From Dyella jiangningensis (GTDB lineage Bacteria > Pseudomonadota > Gammaproteobacteria > Xanthomonadales > Rhodanobacteraceae): a stretch of DNA of 64,000 bases. The stretch is from contig CP007444.1 in the NCBI GenBank assembly GCA_000632805.1, forward strand, positions 434,001 to 498,000. The letters are read 5' to 3'. The position numbers were made by a program, and so were the translations under genes. Shown in pieces: positions 44,040-52,807 of this stretch. The notes below the pieces were generated by a model. That model saw only the letters and a list, made by a program, of their open reading frames with translations. It was not told the DNA's origin and ran no database searches. The stretch's first letter is position 1. The number at the start of each line of letters is the position of its first letter.

Positions 44040-44860
44040 GGGGTGTCGTCCAGGGCTGCGGCCATCTCGCCGCCACGGCGCGTGGCGGCGGCCACGGCAT
44101 GGGCGACGACCTGGCTGAAGTGGTCGGCGGCAAAACTTTCCAGGGCGGCCTGGGTGGTGCCATTCGGCGAAGTGACGCGCTTGCGCAGCACGCTGGGGTC
44201 TTCGCCGCTCTCGGTCAGCATGCGGCCGGCGCCCAGGCAGGCCTGCGCGGCGAGCGCGCGTGCGGTCTCCCGCGGCATGCCCTGCGAGAACGCGGCATCT
44301 TCCAGCGCTTCCACCATGGCAAAGAAATAGGCGGGGCTGGAACCGGAGATGGCGGTCACCGTGTCCAGCTGTGATTCGTCGTCGAGCCAGCGGGTAAGGC
44401 CGACGGCGTCGAGGATGTGCTGCGCCAGCGCACGCTGCTCCGCACTCACGCGGCGATTGGCGAACAGGCCGGTGGCACCCGCGCCGATCAGTGCCGGCGT
44501 GTTGGGCATGCAGCGCACGATGGGCAGCGCGTGGCCGAACCAGCGCTCCAGCTGGTCGATGCGGACACCGGCGGCAATGGAGATCAGCAACGGCCGCTGG
44601 CGCGCCAGCACGTCCTTCAGCTCGCCCTGGACGGCGGGCATGATCTGGGGCTTTACGGCCAGGATCAGCACGTCGGCTTCGCTTGCCGCCTGGCGATTGT
44701 CGGCATAGCAGGCCACGCCGAACTCCCGGCCCAGCTCCTGGCGTGCGTCTGCCCGCGGCTCGGCCACGCTGAGGGAGGAAGCGGCGACGCCGGTCTTCAG
44801 CAGGCCGCCGATGAGGCTGCGCGCCATGTTGCCGCCGCCGATGAATGCGATACGTGTCAT
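44036..44860 (-). CDS. proC: Pyrroline-5-carboxylate reductase
   Basis: A 274-residue NAD(P)H enzyme, the last step of proline synthesis. The N-terminal nucleotide motif is IAFIGGGNMARSLIGGLL (4-21). The middle carries LAVKPQIMPAV, SIAAGVRIDQLERWFG and VRCMPNTPALIGAGATGLF. The C-terminal signature is ISGSSPAYFFAMVEALEDAAFSQGMPRETARALA, followed by LRKRVTSPNGTTQAAL. Length and motif order are normal. It is the first gene of the proC-yggT pair and divergent from pilT. Confidence 0.96.
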   Translation of the reverse strand: MTRIAFIGGGNMARSLIGGLLKTGVAASSLSVAEPRADARQELGREFGVACYADNRQAASEADVLILAVKPQIMPAVQGELKDVLARQRPLLISIAAGVRIDQLERWFGHALPIVRCMPNTPALIGAGATGLFANRRVSAEQRALAQHILDAVGLTRWLDDESQLDTVTAISGSSPAYFFAMVEALEDAAFSQGMPRETARALAAQACLGAGRMLTESGEDPSVLRKRVTSPNGTTQAALESFAADHFSQVVAHAVAAATRRGGEMAAALDDTP

Positions 44861-45174
44861 GCAGGGTCCTCGCCAGTACGGCCTTTACCTTACCGGAGGG
44901 GAGGGGCGCCCGTCCCCTGGCGGAAGGCGGGCCGGGCATTGCCGATCGACAGGCTTTCGCAAACCTGGTCCGCACTTTGGGCAGTAGACCTAAGGAAAGA
45001 CTGGTGGCGCGGGCCTTGGCGCGAGTAGTATCGGCCCGCTTGCATGGGGAACCGGGACAGGGCCATTCGCACGGCGCCGACGCGCTCGCGTCGCGGCGCC
45101 TTTGCCGCGAGGGAAGACCCGCACCCCATGACCGCCGTATGACATCCAGACGATCGGGTTGAGGGGAACACCAG
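44861..45174. other. Divergent intergenic region, proC and pilT
   Basis: 314 bp without a gene. A bulged GC-rich hairpin (GGCGCCGACGCG ... CGCGTCGCGGCGCC, 45073-45100) followed by TTT precedes pilT by about 70 bp and could act as an attenuator or the end of a short upstream transcript. TTGAGGGGAACACCAG just before pilT holds the ribosome binding site. No clear promoter was identified. Confidence 0.4.
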
Positions 45175-46212
45175 ATGGATATCGCCGAACTGCTTGCCTT
45201 CTCGGTGAAGAACAAGGCCTCGGACTTGCACCTATCCGCCGGCCTGCCGCCGATGATCCGCGTGGACGGCGACGTGCGCCGCATCAACATCCCGGCGCTC
45301 GAGCACAAGCAGGTGCACTCGCTGATCTACGACATCATGTCGGACAAGCAGCGGCGCGATTACGAAGAATTCCTCGAGGTCGACTTCTCGTTCGAGATCC
45401 CCGGCCTGGCACGCTTCCGCGTCAACTCGTTCAACCAGAACCGCGGCGCGGGCGCGGTGTTCCGTACCATTCCATCCGAAGTGCTCACGCTGGAAGACCT
45501 GGCGGCACCAGCGGTATTCCGCGAGCTGATCGAGCAGCCGCAGGGCCTGATCCTGGTCACCGGCCCGACCGGTTCGGGCAAGTCCACCACGCTGGCGGCG
45601 ATGGTCGACCACATCAACAAGAACGAATACGGTCATATCCTCACCATCGAGGATCCGATCGAATTCGTGCACACCTCGCAGAAGTGCCTGATCAACCAGC
45701 GCGAAGTGCACCGCGACACGCACGGCTTCAACGAGGCGCTGCGTTCGGCGCTCCGCGAAGACCCGGACTACGTGCTGGTAGGCGAGTTGCGCGACCTGGA
45801 AACCATCCGCCTGGCCCTCACCGCCGCGGAAACCGGTCACCTGGTGTTCGGCACGCTGCACACCAGCTCGGCGGCCAAGACCATCGACCGCATCATCGAC
45901 GTGTTCCCGGCCGGCGAAAAGCCGATGGTGCGTTCCATGCTTTCCGAATCGCTGCGCGCGGTGATTTCGCAGTCGCTGCTGAAGAAGGTCGGTGGCGGCC
46001 GTATCGCGGCGCACGAGATCATGGTCGGCATCCCCGCCATCCGTAACCTGATCCGCGAGGACAAGGTGGCGCAGATGTATTCGTCCATCCAGACCGGCCA
46101 GCAGTACGGCATGCAGACGCTGGACCAGAACCTGCAGGACCTCGTGAAGCGCGGCCTGGTTACTCGCCAGCAGGCGATGGGCTATGCGCGCAACAAGGAC
46201 ATCTTCAAGTAA
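45175..46212 (+). CDS. pilT: Type IV pilus retraction ATPase PilT
   Basis: A 345-residue hexameric ATPase that powers pilus retraction and so twitching motility and DNA uptake. Walker A GPTGSGKST is at 130-138, the Asp box is LTIEDPIEF, Walker B lies in DYVLVGELRDLETI and the His box is HLVFGTLHTSSA. The AIRNLIRE motif typical of PilT, needed for retraction, is at 288-295. The N-terminus (ASDLHLSAGLPPMIRVDG) is the PAS-like domain. GAGGGGA lies 8 bases upstream of the start. pilU follows 46 bp downstream, the usual order. Confidence 0.97.
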   Translation: MDIAELLAFSVKNKASDLHLSAGLPPMIRVDGDVRRINIPALEHKQVHSLIYDIMSDKQRRDYEEFLEVDFSFEIPGLARFRVNSFNQNRGAGAVFRTIPSEVLTLEDLAAPAVFRELIEQPQGLILVTGPTGSGKSTTLAAMVDHINKNEYGHILTIEDPIEFVHTSQKCLINQREVHRDTHGFNEALRSALREDPDYVLVGELRDLETIRLALTAAETGHLVFGTLHTSSAAKTIDRIIDVFPAGEKPMVRSMLSESLRAVISQSLLKKVGGGRIAAHEIMVGIPAIRNLIREDKVAQMYSSIQTGQQYGMQTLDQNLQDLVKRGLVTRQQAMGYARNKDIFK

Positions 46213-46258
46213 GCAGTAGGCTGTTGGCTGTTGGCGTAGAAACCCGGAGGTCCGTGCC

Positions 46259-47428
46259 ATGAGTGATTTCGACTTCACCTCGTTTTTGAAGCTGATGGTG
46301 CACAAGAAGGCATCGGATCTCTTCATCACGGCCGGCGTGCCGCCGTCGATGAAGGTGCAGGGCCGTGTCGTGCCGATCACGCAGAGTCCGCTGTCCGCGC
46401 AGCAGTCGCGCGACATGGTGCTCAACGTGATGACGCCCTCGCAGCGCGAGGAGTTTGAAAAGACCCACGAGTGCCAGTTCGCCATCTCGGCGCAGGGCGT
46501 GGGCCGCTTCCGCGTGTCGTGCTTCTACCAGCGCAACTGCGTGGGCATGGTGCTGCGTCGCATCGAGTCGAAGATCCCGACCATCGAGGAACTCACGCTG
46601 CCGCCGGTGATCAAACAGCTGGCGATGACCAAGCGCGGTATCATCATCTTCGTGGGCGGCACCGGTACCGGTAAGTCGACCTCGCTCGCCTCGATGATCG
46701 GCTACCGCAACGCGAACTCGACCGGCCACATCATCACCATCGAAGACCCGATCGAATACGTGCACAAGCACGAGGGCTGCATCATCACGCAGCGCGAGCT
46801 GGGCATCGACACCGACAGCTGGGACAACGCGCTGAAGAACACGCTGCGCCAGGCGCCCGACGTCATCATGATCGGCGAAGTGCGCACGCGCGAGACGATG
46901 GAACACGCCATCAACTTCTCCGAAACCGGTCACTTGTGCCTGTGCACGCTGCATGCGAACAACGCCAACCAGGCGATGGACCGCATCCTGCACTTCTTCC
47001 CGGAAGATCGCCGCTCGCAGCTGTTCATGGACTTGTCGCTCAACCTCAAGGGCATCGTGGCGCAGCAGCTGATCCCGACCCCGGATGGCAAGGCGCGTCG
47101 CGTGGCGGTGGAAGTGCTGCTGGGTACGCCGCTGGTGCAGGACTACATCCGCCAGGGCGAGATCCACAAGCTCAAGGAAGTGATGAAGGAATCCACCAAC
47201 CTCGGTATGAAGACCTTCGACCAAAGCCTGGTCGAGCTCTATCACGCGGGTGATATCTCCTACGAGGATGCGCTGCGCCACGCAGACAGCTCCAACGAAG
47301 TGCGCCTGCGCATCAAGCTGGCGCAGGGTGGCGACGCGCATACGCTGTCGCAAGGCCTCGACGGCGTGGAGCTGGAAGAAACGCGCGATTCGCAGAATTT
47401 CGGCGGCGGCAACCTGCTGCGTCGCTGA
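46259..47428 (+). CDS. pilU: Type IV pilus accessory retraction ATPase PilU
   Basis: A 389-residue PilT paralogue that assists retraction under load. Walker A is GGTGTGKST at 133-141, followed by ITIEDPIEYVHKH, APDVIMIGEVRTRETM and GHLCLCTLHANNANQAMDRI. The C-terminal extension beyond the PilT length (LAQGGDAHTLSQGLDGVELEE) is normal for PilU. GGAGG stands 7 bases before the start. A strong terminator follows the stop, so pilT-pilU form one transcription unit. Confidence 0.96.
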   Translation: MSDFDFTSFLKLMVHKKASDLFITAGVPPSMKVQGRVVPITQSPLSAQQSRDMVLNVMTPSQREEFEKTHECQFAISAQGVGRFRVSCFYQRNCVGMVLRRIESKIPTIEELTLPPVIKQLAMTKRGIIIFVGGTGTGKSTSLASMIGYRNANSTGHIITIEDPIEYVHKHEGCIITQRELGIDTDSWDNALKNTLRQAPDVIMIGEVRTRETMEHAINFSETGHLCLCTLHANNANQAMDRILHFFPEDRRSQLFMDLSLNLKGIVAQQLIPTPDGKARRVAVEVLLGTPLVQDYIRQGEIHKLKEVMKESTNLGMKTFDQSLVELYHAGDISYEDALRHADSSNEVRLRIKLAQGGDAHTLSQGLDGVELEETRDSQNFGGGNLLRR

Positions 47429-47448
47429 TTCTTCCCAAAACGAAGCAA

Positions 47449-47477
47449 AAAGAAGGAGCCCATCGGGCTCCTTCTTT
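47449..47477 (+). terminator. Terminator after pilU (also on the other strand)
   Basis: A perfect 13-bp stem AAAGAAGGAGCCC/GGGCTCCTTCTTT with an ATC loop, followed by TGTTTTC. It lies 20 bp after the pilU stop. The A-rich left arm would serve as T-tract for the converging BON gene, so it is probably bidirectional. Confidence 0.9.
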
Positions 47478-47511
47478 GTTTTCAGCACCGCCCTATGCAG
47501 CGTGCAGGCGT

Positions 47512-47946
47512 TTAGTGGGCGGCATCGCTGACCATCAGGCCACTGGCGTCTACGGTCTTCACGCCCTTCACCTGCTTGGCGACATGTTCGGCCTTGGCTT
47601 TCTCGCCCGCGCTGGTGGCAGTGCCGGTCAAGGTGACCATGCCGTCCTTGGTATCGACGGAGATGTCGGTGCTCTTGATGCCCTTGGTGGTAGCGAGTTC
47701 GGACTTGATCTTGGTCGTGATCCAGGCGTCGTTGGTCTTGCCGGGCACGGTCTCGTTACTCGACTGCTTGTCGTGCATGGCCGCCGCATCCTGGGTCTGT
47801 CGCATGGCCGCCGCGTCCTGCTGTCGTTGTGCAGCGTCCTGGCGCGCGGCATCCTGGGCGGCAACCTGTGCAAACGGCACAGTCGCGAAGGCTGCGGCGA
47901 AACCGGCGGCGATCAGCGTCTTGCGAAACAGGTTGTTGGTACGCAT
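47512..47946 (-). CDS. BON domain periplasmic protein (OsmY-like)
   Basis: A 144-residue exported protein. The signal peptide is LIAAGFAAAFATVPFAQVAA. A Gln/Asp/Ala-rich low-complexity stretch follows (DAARQDAAQRQQDAAAM with a second DAAAM unit, about 30-57). One BON domain is at about 70-140: NDAWITTKIKSELATTKGIKSTDISVDTKDGMVTLTG and KQVKGVKTVDASGLMV. In known proteins such as OsmY the domain binds phospholipid and helps under osmotic stress. It converges with pilU, and upstream at about 200 bp lies a CRP/Clp-type site. Confidence 0.87.
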   Translation of the reverse strand: MRTNNLFRKTLIAAGFAAAFATVPFAQVAAQDAARQDAAQRQQDAAAMRQTQDAAAMHDKQSSNETVPGKTNDAWITTKIKSELATTKGIKSTDISVDTKDGMVTLTGTATSAGEKAKAEHVAKQVKGVKTVDASGLMVSDAAH

Positions 47947-48363
47947 GGGGAATCTCCTGTGTGAGGAAGCACTGTCCGAATGGCAGGCGGTTCCGCTGAG
48001 TGCGGTATCCGCGTACCCATCCCAACAGCCCGTGCGTGAATCCGACATGGCTGCTCCGAGCGTCGATTCAGCCCGAAATTACCGTTGCGAAAGGCGCGTC
48101 ATGACGATGTGCTGAAAACGTTCGGTTCGATAAGATCGTGCTAATTGTGATGCACATCACGGTGATGGTCGCCTCGCGCCCGCTTCACGTCAGCGAATGC
48201 GGGAAGACTCCACGGCACGGCGCTCATTTTCGAATGCCGCATCTTGCTTCCGCTGTATCGGCACGCACCCGCGTATCGCGGCGACGCTTGTGATATGGAC
48301 GGCCGTACGGCACATTCGCGGCATTAGCACAGCGTTTGGGCTGCTTTGATTTCGGGGGGAATC
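47947..48363. other. Divergent regulatory region, BON and V4R genes
   Basis: 417 bp without a gene, between two divergent starts. It contains the CRP/Clp-like palindrome at 48146-48161 near its middle. The short runs GATTTCGGGGGGAATC before the V4R gene hold its ribosome binding site. No -10/-35 pair is clear. Confidence 0.5.
48146..48161. promoter_or_regulatory. Predicted CRP/Clp binding site
   Basis: TGTGATGCACATCACG matches the CRP consensus TGTGA-N6-TCACA at 9 of 10 half-site positions. In Xanthomonas the CRP homologue Clp recognises nearly the same site and responds to cyclic di-GMP. The site is about 200 bp from both the BON gene start (47946) and the V4R gene start (48364), so it may serve either. 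Confidence 0.6.
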
Positions 48364-49131
48364 ATGGCCGAACTGGAAGTGCGTGTGGTGTCGGAGCGCC
48401 GGGAAGGACTCCTGTTGGAACTGGGGCGGGTGGTGTACGAGTACGGTCACGTGCTCGTCCGGCAGCGACTCGTGCAGGAAGCGCAGGGCGCCTGCCTCAC
48501 CTTGGTGCTACGCGGTCCGATCGAACAGCAACGAGCATTGGAAGATGCCCTTGGCACCCATCCGCGCGTGCTCCGTCTGGAGTCGAACCGTGCCGTTCGC
48601 GTCGACGACGTGGCGGCGGCCGTCACCGAGCCCGCGGCGCCTGCGGCTGTGGCCAACGACCCGGGCGAGGAGTGGTCGTTGCCCAGTGGCGCGGACGTGG
48701 CGCGGGTCGAGCGCATGCTGCCAGGGCTGGCGAAAGACTACCCGCGCATTTTTCCCTGGCTGATCAACCTGGAGTACGCCGTTCCGGCTGAGGCGCGCGA
48801 TGCATCGCTCTATCTCGCCGGCAAGCGCACCGGCGCATGGGTCTTCAAGCGCGACTTTTCTCTCGGCGCGAGGCTTGCACTTGGCGACGCCATCAAGCGT
48901 ATCGCCTTGCCGGCGCTTCGGGTGCTGGTGACGGTCGAACAGCACGAACACTGCCTGCACGTGCGCGGTTGTCCGCTATGCCAGCCGGGCTCGCCTTCCG
49001 GTGGCCGTTTCTTCGGCGGTTTCATCGAGGGCGTGCTCGCCGAGTCCGCCGATGCGTCGGGCATTACCGTGCGCGAAACACGTTGCCACAGCCTGGGCGC
49101 GCCCGTGTGCGTGTTCGAGGTGTTCCACTGA
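48364..49131 (+). CDS. V4R-domain protein, probable ligand sensor
   Basis: A 255-residue cytosolic protein. The N-terminal part (1-75) resembles an ACT-like fold (LEVRVVSERREGLLLELGRVVYEYGHVLVRQRL). The C-terminal part ends in ETRCHSLGAPVCVFEVF, the signature of 4-vinyl reductase (V4R) domains, with its Cys pair. Before it lies an additional cysteine motif CLHVRGCPLCQP that could hold a metal. V4R domains in known proteins (XylR/DmpR, BchJ) bind small aromatic or tetrapyrrole-like ligands. No DNA-binding or enzyme domain is attached, so it would act through a partner. The MHYT gene follows 57 bp downstream, suggesting a joint sensory unit; this is inference. Confidence 0.75.
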   Translation: MAELEVRVVSERREGLLLELGRVVYEYGHVLVRQRLVQEAQGACLTLVLRGPIEQQRALEDALGTHPRVLRLESNRAVRVDDVAAAVTEPAAPAAVANDPGEEWSLPSGADVARVERMLPGLAKDYPRIFPWLINLEYAVPAEARDASLYLAGKRTGAWVFKRDFSLGARLALGDAIKRIALPALRVLVTVEQHEHCLHVRGCPLCQPGSPSGGRFFGGFIEGVLAESADASGITVRETRCHSLGAPVCVFEVFH

Positions 49132-49188
49132 CGGCCGACCGAGGCGACCGCTTTCGCCACGAAGCAGTCAACAAACAAGGGGAATGTC

Positions 49189-49932
49189 ATGCAAGAGATG
49201 CATCAGCATTACAACGCCGTGCTGGTCGTTCTGTCCTATGTCGTGTCGGTGCTGGGGTCGTTCACCGCGCTGCAGTTCGCACTGGGCATTTCCCAGGCGC
49301 AGACGTCGGGCCAACGCTGGGCCGCGGTATTGGCTGCCGGTACGGCGATGGGTGGCGGGGCCATCTGGGCCATGCACTTCATCGCGATGATCGCCTGCAA
49401 CATGGGTGTGCAGGTGACCTATGACATGGTGCTGACGGCGATCTCCGCACTGCTTGCCATTGTGGCCTGCTCGATCGGGTTGGCCGTCGTGAGCGCCGGC
49501 GCTTTCAGCTGGCTGAACCTGGTGTTTGCCGGCGTGCTGATGGGCCTGGGCGTCGCGGGCATGCACTACCTGGGCATGGCTGCGATGCTCACATCGGCGC
49601 AGATCTCCTACGACGGCGGCCTGGTGGTGCTGTCGGTGCTGATTGCGATCGTGGCATCGATGGCTGCGTTGTGGCTCGCCTTCAACCTGCGTGGCCGACT
49701 GCAGATGCTGGGTAGCGCGCTGGTGATGGGCGTAGCCGTGTGCGGCATGCACTACACGGGCATGTCGGCAGTGGAGATGGGCATGGGCGATACGTTGCCG
49801 GCGGGTTTCGCGCAGGGCCTGAGCGGTGACTACCTTGGCATGGTGGTGTTCGGCGTGGTGGTCGTGCTGCTCGCGCTCGCCCTGGGCCTCAACATTGTGC
49901 GGCAGCAGCGTCGCGCTGCACTGACGATCTGA
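49189..49932 (+). CDS. Stand-alone MHYT membrane sensor
   Basis: A 247-residue inner-membrane protein with seven hydrophobic helices. The three MHYT motifs are AMHFIAM (63-69 region), GMHYLGM and GMHYTGM, each at a helix border on the outer side. Family models propose that the Met and His side chains bind copper and sense O2, CO or NO. In most proteins the module carries GGDEF/EAL or kinase output; here it ends after the last helix (GLNIVRQQRRAALTI) with no output domain. It lies in one unit with the V4R gene behind a CRP/Clp-type site. Confidence 0.88.
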   Translation: MQEMHQHYNAVLVVLSYVVSVLGSFTALQFALGISQAQTSGQRWAAVLAAGTAMGGGAIWAMHFIAMIACNMGVQVTYDMVLTAISALLAIVACSIGLAVVSAGAFSWLNLVFAGVLMGLGVAGMHYLGMAAMLTSAQISYDGGLVVLSVLIAIVASMAALWLAFNLRGRLQMLGSALVMGVAVCGMHYTGMSAVEMGMGDTLPAGFAQGLSGDYLGMVVFGVVVVLLALALGLNIVRQQRRAALTI

Positions 49933-49953
49933 CGTCATTCCTTCACATGAAAA

Positions 49954-49983
49954 GCAAACGGGGCGCCGAGGCGCCCCGTTTGC
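49954..49983. terminator. Bidirectional terminator
   Basis: A 14-bp perfect stem GCAAACGGGGCGCC/GGCGCCCCGTTTGC with a 2-base loop, 22 bp after the MHYT stop and 27 bp from the stop of the converging lipoprotein gene. Confidence 0.85.
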
Positions 49984-50009
49984 TTCACGGTCTGCGGCAG
50001 GGCCGCAGC

Positions 50010-51773
50010 TTATTTCAGCTCGGTCTGGCTGGTGACCACCAGCCCGCCGCTTTCCATGCGGGCGTCGCCGCTAAGGGTCTTGATGCGTGCAGCCTGGGCC
50101 TGCATCGATTCGAACTGCTGCTTGGAGCGTTCCGCCGTGGCCTTCGCCGTGGCTTGCGCTTCCGCGTCGTCCGAATCGGCCTGGGCGGTGAGCTCTGCAA
50201 TGTGCGCGGCCTTCTGCGCCATGGCCTTCACCCATGCCTGGTACATCTCGCCGCTGAGATGCAGGCGGCCCAAGCGACCGGCGTCACCGGCGGGCGCGCT
50301 GAGCAGCTCACCGAGCTTGCTGTCCTCGCCCTGGCCGACGGCGAGCGCCAAGGACTTCGGCCCCATCGCCGCCCACACGGGCGTTCCCAGCGGTGCGGTG
50401 ACCTCCGGCGGCAGCGCGACCGGCTTGCCATCGGTGCTGAGCTTGAGCTTCTGCAGACCCGACATCGCCATCTGCGCCATGGCCAGCAGGCCGGCCGGGT
50501 TGGACGTGCCGATCAGGATGCGGCCGCTGAACTTGGGCATGCTGTCATTGCTGCCCGGCTCGAAGCTGTCCAGCGCCACGCGTGCGCCCAACAGATCGCC
50601 CACGGGCGGCACGGCGGCCTGTTGCGACATCAAGCCGATCTTGGAGAAGCTCTCGTTGAGGTCGGCCAGCGACGGGCAGGCGAATGGCTTGGCGGCAACC
50701 GCGTCGGCCTGCGCGCTCCAGAACGTGCGCATCTGCGCCATCGGCACGGCGAGGCTGATGTCGAACGGCGCGGTACCCGCGGCGCCCAGGCCCGGCAACT
50801 CGACCTTCAGGCCACTGAAGGCCTGGGTGATGTCGGCGGCCAGCGCCACGTCCCAGCGAATGTCCTGGTGCTTCTCGTCGAGCTTGGTGTAACCGAAGCT
50901 CAGCGACGGCACGCGGGCAGCGATGCGCGCAGCATCGGCTTCGCACGCGGGCGACACCTTCAGCTGATTGGCTATCGGTTCGCCGGTCTTGGCCGATTCG
51001 GCCTCGGCGCGCGCCTTGATCAGCGCGTTGAACATCGGATCCTTGCCGCTGGCGGCAAGCGGCAACAGGCGTACCAGATCGACCTGGCCGATGGCCCAGG
51101 GCTGGTAATCCTTGGCCTTGGCCAGCTTCTCCAGGCGGCCGTCGTCCTGCAGGTTCTTGGCGGGGCGGTCCAGGCCAAAGGCCAGGCGTATCGTAGCCTC
51201 GGGTGTATCGGAAGGCAGCAGGGCAGCGACTGCCTGCTTGCCCACCACGGCCATCACCACCTGCATGCCGGCTTCGGCCGACACGTGGCGGCGATAGTTC
51301 ACGCCGCCGAGCGTGGCGGTTTCGAACGGCTTGCCATAGGCGGCTTCCAGGCGGCCGACGAAAGCGTCGAACGCCTTGGGATCGGTCAATTCGAAGCGCG
51401 CCACCGGCGACAGGCCCAGACCGTAGAAGGCCGAGTGGCCCTTCATGTTGAGGCCGGCGTTCTGCGCGAACGACTCGATGGTCTTGCCGTCCAGCTCCGC
51501 GATGATCGCCTTGAGCAGGCGGGACGCATCCGGATCCTTCTCCGCGAGGTCGTCGGCGGTGGAACGCAACTGGGCAAGTTCGGCGGGAAGCTGGGCGTCG
51601 GCCTGGGCGAGCAGCGCCTTGCGGGTGTCGTCGTCCAGCACATCGAGATTGGCCACCACGTAGGGCGTGTCGGCCGGCACGAAGGCGAGCGGAGCGTCCT
51701 TGTCCTTGTGATGGCATGCAGCCAGCAGCACGCCGGCGAAGCCCAGCGCAGCAATGCGCGTCGTCGATCGCAT
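50010..51773 (-). CDS. Large lipoprotein of unknown function
   Basis: A 587-residue protein. The signal peptide MRSTTRIAALGFAGVLLAAC ends in a lipobox with Cys20, followed by HHKDKD, so lipidation is likely. The mature part is mainly alpha/beta with no motif that I recognise. It opens DAPLAFVPADTPYVVANLDVL, and similar segments appear in uncharacterised Xanthomonadales proteins (the resemblance is from memory). A Gln/Ala/Glu-rich helix (about 540-570, EAQATAKATAERSKQQFESMQAQAARI) could form a coiled coil. Location would be inner or outer membrane, facing the periplasm. It ends at a bidirectional terminator and does not overlap other genes. Confidence 0.75.
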   Translation of the reverse strand: MRSTTRIAALGFAGVLLAACHHKDKDAPLAFVPADTPYVVANLDVLDDDTRKALLAQADAQLPAELAQLRSTADDLAEKDPDASRLLKAIIAELDGKTIESFAQNAGLNMKGHSAFYGLGLSPVARFELTDPKAFDAFVGRLEAAYGKPFETATLGGVNYRRHVSAEAGMQVVMAVVGKQAVAALLPSDTPEATIRLAFGLDRPAKNLQDDGRLEKLAKAKDYQPWAIGQVDLVRLLPLAASGKDPMFNALIKARAEAESAKTGEPIANQLKVSPACEADAARIAARVPSLSFGYTKLDEKHQDIRWDVALAADITQAFSGLKVELPGLGAAGTAPFDISLAVPMAQMRTFWSAQADAVAAKPFACPSLADLNESFSKIGLMSQQAAVPPVGDLLGARVALDSFEPGSNDSMPKFSGRILIGTSNPAGLLAMAQMAMSGLQKLKLSTDGKPVALPPEVTAPLGTPVWAAMGPKSLALAVGQGEDSKLGELLSAPAGDAGRLGRLHLSGEMYQAWVKAMAQKAAHIAELTAQADSDDAEAQATAKATAERSKQQFESMQAQAARIKTLSGDARMESGGLVVTSQTELK

Positions 51774-51856
51774 GTCTATTCCCTTGAATGAGATGGGTGA
51801 GTCGCGCCGCGCATTATGCCCGGATTCGCGTCTTGCCGCGGTGCGTCAACCCACGC

Positions 51857-52783
51857 TCAGCGGCCCAGCACCTCGGCCAGCACCGCCATGCGCACGAACA
51901 CGCCGTTGCCCACCTGTTCAAGGATGCGCGATTGCGGGCCATCGGCCACTTCCGAGGCGATCTCGATGCCACGGTTGATCGGGCCCGGATGCATCACCAG
52001 CGCACCCTTGGAAGCGCGCTCGAGCCGGCGGTTGTCCAGGCCGTAGCGGGTGAAGTAAGCAGCCTCATCCGGCAGGTCGGTGACGGCCATGCGCTCCTTC
52101 TGCAGGCGCAGCATGATCACCGCATCGGCCCCTTCGATGGCCGCGTCGAAATCCTCGGTGATCACGCACTGCGGGAATTCGTCCGGCGAAGGCATCAAGG
52201 CCTTCGGCGAACACAGGCGGATTTCCTTCGCGCCGAGCGCGGTCAGCGCGTGCACATCCGAGCGCGCCACGCGCGAATGCTTCACGTCGCCGCAGATCAC
52301 CACGGTGAGCCGGCTGAAGTCCGGCCGGTGCTGGCGGATGGTGAGCATGTCGAGCAGGCCCTGGGTGGGATGCGCGCGGTTGCCGTCGCCGGCATTGATG
52401 ACCGACACGCCGCTCATGGCGTGGCGCACCAGCTCCTCCGGCGTGCCGGACACCTTGTGGCGCACCACGATGGCGTCCAGGTGCATCGCCTCAAGCGTGT
52501 GCAGCGTATCGAACAACGCCTCGCCCTTGCTGGTGGAAGAGAAGCCGATGTCGAAGTTGATGACGTCTGCGCCAAGACGGCGCGCGGCCAGTTCGAACGA
52601 GGTGCGCGTGCGCGTGGACGGCTCGAAGAACAGGTTGAGGATGGTGCGGCCGCTCAGCAGTTCCAGCTTGCGCGTGCCGTGGGCGCAACCCTCGCGCATG
52701 GTTTCCGCGCGATCGAGCAGTCGCTCGATGGTTTCGCGGGGCAGGTGTTCGAGCGTGGTGAGGTGGCGCAGGCGTTGGCTCAT
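51857..52783 (-). CDS. pyrB: Aspartate carbamoyltransferase catalytic subunit
   Basis: A 308-residue enzyme that joins carbamoyl phosphate and aspartate in pyrimidine synthesis. FEPSTRTRTSF (about 51-61) is the carbamoyl-phosphate loop. HPTQGLLDMLTI, VVICGDVKHSRVARS and VMHPGPINRGIEI carry the other active-site residues. No pyrI gene is adjacent. In Pseudomonas the corresponding locus has pyrR between ruvX and pyrB; it is missing here, where pyrB follows ruvX by 24 bp. It is the last gene of the gshB-tonB-algH-ruvX-pyrB run. Confidence 0.96.
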   Translation of the reverse strand: MSQRLRHLTTLEHLPRETIERLLDRAETMREGCAHGTRKLELLSGRTILNLFFEPSTRTRTSFELAARRLGADVINFDIGFSSTSKGEALFDTLHTLEAMHLDAIVVRHKVSGTPEELVRHAMSGVSVINAGDGNRAHPTQGLLDMLTIRQHRPDFSRLTVVICGDVKHSRVARSDVHALTALGAKEIRLCSPKALMPSPDEFPQCVITEDFDAAIEGADAVIMLRLQKERMAVTDLPDEAAYFTRYGLDNRRLERASKGALVMHPGPINRGIEIASEVADGPQSRILEQVGNGVFVRMAVLAEVLGR

Positions 52784-52807
52784 GGCAGGCGATGGTCGTG
52801 GGTGGGG

